NCBI RefSeq assembly: GCF_001884105.1
Contig: NZ_MACI01000024.1
Span: 1-64,000, forward strand
Origin: Bacillus luti
GTDB lineage: Bacteria; Bacillota; Bacilli; Bacillales; Bacillaceae_G
Direction of reading: 5' to 3'
DNA length: 64,000 bases
In this document: positions 63,913 to 64,000 of the stretch, piece after piece
How the letters are laid out: each line of letters begins with the position of its first letter
Numbering within the stretch: position 1 is the first letter of the stretch
Program-made: the position numbers and the translations under genes
Notes under the pieces: generated by a model
The model's input: the letters and a program-made list of their open reading frames with translations, nothing else
Databases searched by the model: none
What the model was told of the DNA's origin: nothing

Positions 63913-64000
63913 TATAATCCTACATATACAATACACATTTGAGCCGCGACATATGTAAACCAAATCCAAAGTGGTTCATACTTCAGTTTGCGTCCACCAA
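63912..64000 (-). CDS. C-terminal end of a membrane protein (partial)
   Basis: Only the last 28 residues are in the window: GGRKLKYEPLWIWFTYVAAQ followed by MCIVYVGL and a stop. The hydrophobic end is a membrane helix. The frame is open to the window edge. Family unknown. Confidence 0.55.
   Translation of the reverse strand, partial: GGRKLKYEPLWIWFTYVAAQMCIVYVGL

Noticed and set aside
1-64000. Prophage, insertion sequence or CRISPR
   Set aside because: No transposase, integrase, phage structural or cas gene, and no regularly spaced direct repeats were seen. The dispersed repeats are short and noncoding.

Overview
The window is chromosomal DNA of a Bacillus cereus group member. It is AT-rich and low-GC Gram-positive, with strong GGAGG-type ribosome binding sites and short intrinsic terminators after most genes. 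Spore genes (sspE, sspK, ytaF, pdaA, yfhP) are present, and many proteins are near-identical to B. cereus/B. anthracis proteins I know. Gene order follows two blocks of the B. subtilis map: ygzB-perR-bcp-hemL-ygaE-ygaD-ygaC-ygaB-sspE-mutY-yfhP-yfhJ-sspK-yfhH-recX-yfhF (0-22 kb) and truA/rlmD-alkA(yfjP)-pdaA-fum-yfjT-yfkAB-yfkD-chaA (48-58 kb). Between and after them lie B. cereus-group-specific genes. I see no insertion sequence, prophage or CRISPR array.

Layout. 0-0.35 kb: tandem promoters and leader of an rRNA operon that runs leftward out of the window. 0.36-7.1 kb: ygzB, an acetyltransferase, perR with its own PerR box, bcp plus a two-TM K+ channel, an ABC-2 exporter operon, and hemL. 7.3-11.8 kb: a large glutamate synthase subunit without a neighbouring small subunit. 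12-22 kb: the yga/yfh block of membrane, spore and DNA-repair genes. 22.2-24.8 kb: an amidohydrolase, then a tRNA-like RNA with an upstream Fur-type box and a terminator that competes with its T-arm, placed ahead of a GNAT gene; then yfhE and a cluster of DnaA boxes. 24.8-29.4 kb: ugtP (glycolipid synthesis) and pflB-pflA (anaerobic pyruvate cleavage).

29.7-35.7 kb is a compact six-gene operon. It has two small DUF2642-like proteins, two double-domain family 2 glycosyltransferases, a UDP-HexNAc 6-dehydrogenase and an SDR epimerase/decarboxylase. It reads as a dedicated glycan system, possibly for the spore surface. 35.8-43.2 kb: an unknown membrane protein, a serine hydrolase, a GlcNAc-type PTS permease with cre sites, a glutaminase, ytaF and an HTH-DUF1232 regulator. 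43.3-48.1 kb: a sigma-54 module with a divergent RocR-like activator, a canonical -24/-12 promoter, a mini lipoyl/biotinyl-like protein, an amino-acid permease and a YlmB-type M20 deacylase. 48.2-59.8 kb: RNA modification, DNA repair, cortex synthesis, fumarase, YfkAB radical SAM, Ca2+/H+ antiporter and small transporters. 60.3-63.7 kb: a 920-aa TPR protein with a degraded dynamin-like GTPase domain, and a type I signal peptidase. Five copies of a dispersed intergenic repeat occur, one of them supplying the mutY stop codon.

The strongest candidates for unusual biology are the tRNA-like attenuator at 23.4-23.65 kb (probably related to the B. cereus pseudo-tRNA already reported as tRNA-Other), the double-glycosyltransferase operon, the DnaA-box cluster, the sigma-54 module and the pseudo-GTPase.
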